From the NCBI GenBank assembly GCA_023460615.1, contig JAEWPL010000234.1, positions 1 to 5,233 of the forward strand: DNA of 5,233 nucleotides, in the 5' to 3' direction. The position numbers were made by a program, and so were the translations under genes. This DNA is from Pseudomonadota bacterium. GTDB taxonomy: Bacteria > Pseudomonadota > Gammaproteobacteria > Enterobacterales > Succinivibrionaceae. Position 1 is the first letter of the stretch. Every line of letters begins with the position of its first letter. Under the pieces are notes generated by a model, which saw only the letters and a program-made list of their open reading frames with translations, had not been told where the DNA came from and ran no database searches. This document shows positions 4,704 through 5,233 of this stretch, piece after piece.

Positions 4704-5233
4704 ATGGAAAATGTATCCTCAGGCTTAGCTACCATTGATTATGTAATCTTTGGTATTTATGCCATTGTGATCTTAGCTATTGCACTTGGTGTTTCAAGAA
4801 AGAACCATAAGAGTGCTGAAGGTTATTTTTTAGCTGGTAAATCTATTCCTTGGTGGGCTGTTGGTGCATCTTTAATTGCAGCAAATATCTCAGCTGAGCA
4901 ATTTATCGGTATGTCAGGCTCAGGCTTTGCTATCGGTATGGGTATTGCAGCTTACGAAATCATGGCAGCTGTAACCTTAATCTTAGTTGGTAAGTATTTT
5001 ATTCCAATCTTTTTAGAGAAAGGCATTTATACCATTCCTGAGTTTGTGGAAAAGCGCTTTAACAAAACCTTAAAAACCATTCTTGCAGTATTCTGGATTT
5101 GTTTATACATCTTTGTAAACTTAACCTCAGTTTTATACTTAGGTGGCTTAGCACTAGAAACTATCTTAGGCATTCCTATGATGTACTCAATTCTAGGTTT
5201 AGCAGCTTTTGCTTTACTATACTCTGTTTATGG
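4704..5233 (+). CDS. sglT: Second Na+/sugar symporter, vSGLT-like paralogue, 3' truncated by window edge
   Basis: The first 176 codons of a second SSS-family Na+/sugar symporter are visible, from ATG 4704 to the window end. AGGG at 4691-4694 lies about 9 nt upstream as ribosome site. By eye I count 18 differences from the upstream paralogue over this stretch (about 90% identity), with no gaps. The changes gather in the N-terminal helix (residues 5-35). The segment from the first Na+/sugar helix (SLIAANISAEQFIGMSGSG) through helix 4 is nearly unchanged. Sugar residues Q66 and E85 and Na+ residues A59 and I62 are present, and alanine again replaces vSGLT S91. Differences near the pocket are Y75F, F79M and F86I. 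Tandem position and duplicated control elements indicate gene duplication. Its own promoter with operator O4 and the terminator before it suggest independent expression, perhaps with different sugar preference or affinity (inference). Confidence 0.95.
   Translation, partial: MENVSSGLATIDYVIFGIYAIVILAIALGVSRKNHKSAEGYFLAGKSIPWWAVGASLIAANISAEQFIGMSGSGFAIGMGIAAYEIMAAVTLILVGKYFIPIFLEKGIYTIPEFVEKRFNKTLKTILAVFWICLYIFVNLTSVLYLGGLALETILGIPMMYSILGLAAFALLYSVY

Noticed and set aside
1..5233. CRISPR array, tRNA, rRNA, insertion sequence or attachment site
   Set aside because: I found no regularly spaced direct repeats, no cloverleaf-like segment, no transposase-like frame and no flanking long direct repeats.

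Overview
The window looks like chromosomal DNA of an AT-rich gammaproteobacterium that lives on sugars. The two Na+/sugar symporters closely resemble the Vibrio parahaemolyticus galactose transporter vSGLT. Codons are AT-leaning, genes are bounded by rho-independent terminators, and the control regions carry CRP-like, IHF-like and LacI/GalR-type sites. A gut member of the Succinivibrionaceae or a relative is my best guess, but this is inference; no rRNA or other taxonomic marker is present.

Layout. (1) Positions 1-395, + strand: the C-terminal 130 residues of a dicarboxylate/amino acid:cation symporter (DAACS, glutamate-transporter fold) with unusual substrate- and cation-site residues. (2) Positions 412-443: a perfect hairpin that can terminate transcription from both sides. 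(3) Positions 435-2095, - strand: a two-gene operon in which an HNH-family protein that has lost its catalytic histidines is followed, 11 nt later, by a small Rossmann-fold NAD(P)-binding protein. (4) Positions 2096-2629: a 534-nt AT-rich region with no convincing gene, containing a TTGCAT/ATGCAA repeat cluster next to the HNH start, then a CRP-like site, an IHF-consensus match and a LacI-type operator ahead of the first sugar symporter. (5) Positions 2630-4291, + strand: a complete vSGLT-like Na+/sugar symporter, closed by a strong terminator. (6) Positions 4292-4703: a second regulatory region that repeats the order CRP half-site, IHF match, LacI-type operator, and then adds two more operators, the last lying at the predicted transcription start of the next gene. 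(7) Positions 4704-5233, + strand: the start of a second symporter, about 90% identical in protein to the first over the visible part, cut off by the window edge.

The two symporters look like a tandem duplication that included upstream control DNA. Both paralogues have kept related operators, which points to shared control by a sugar-responsive LacI/GalR-type repressor (not in this window), probably with catabolite control. The gene 3 promoter has gained, or kept, more operators than gene 2. The minus-strand operon is unrelated in function as far as the sequence shows; its proteins look like degenerate relatives of catalytic families. I see no CRISPR array, tRNA, rRNA or insertion sequence.
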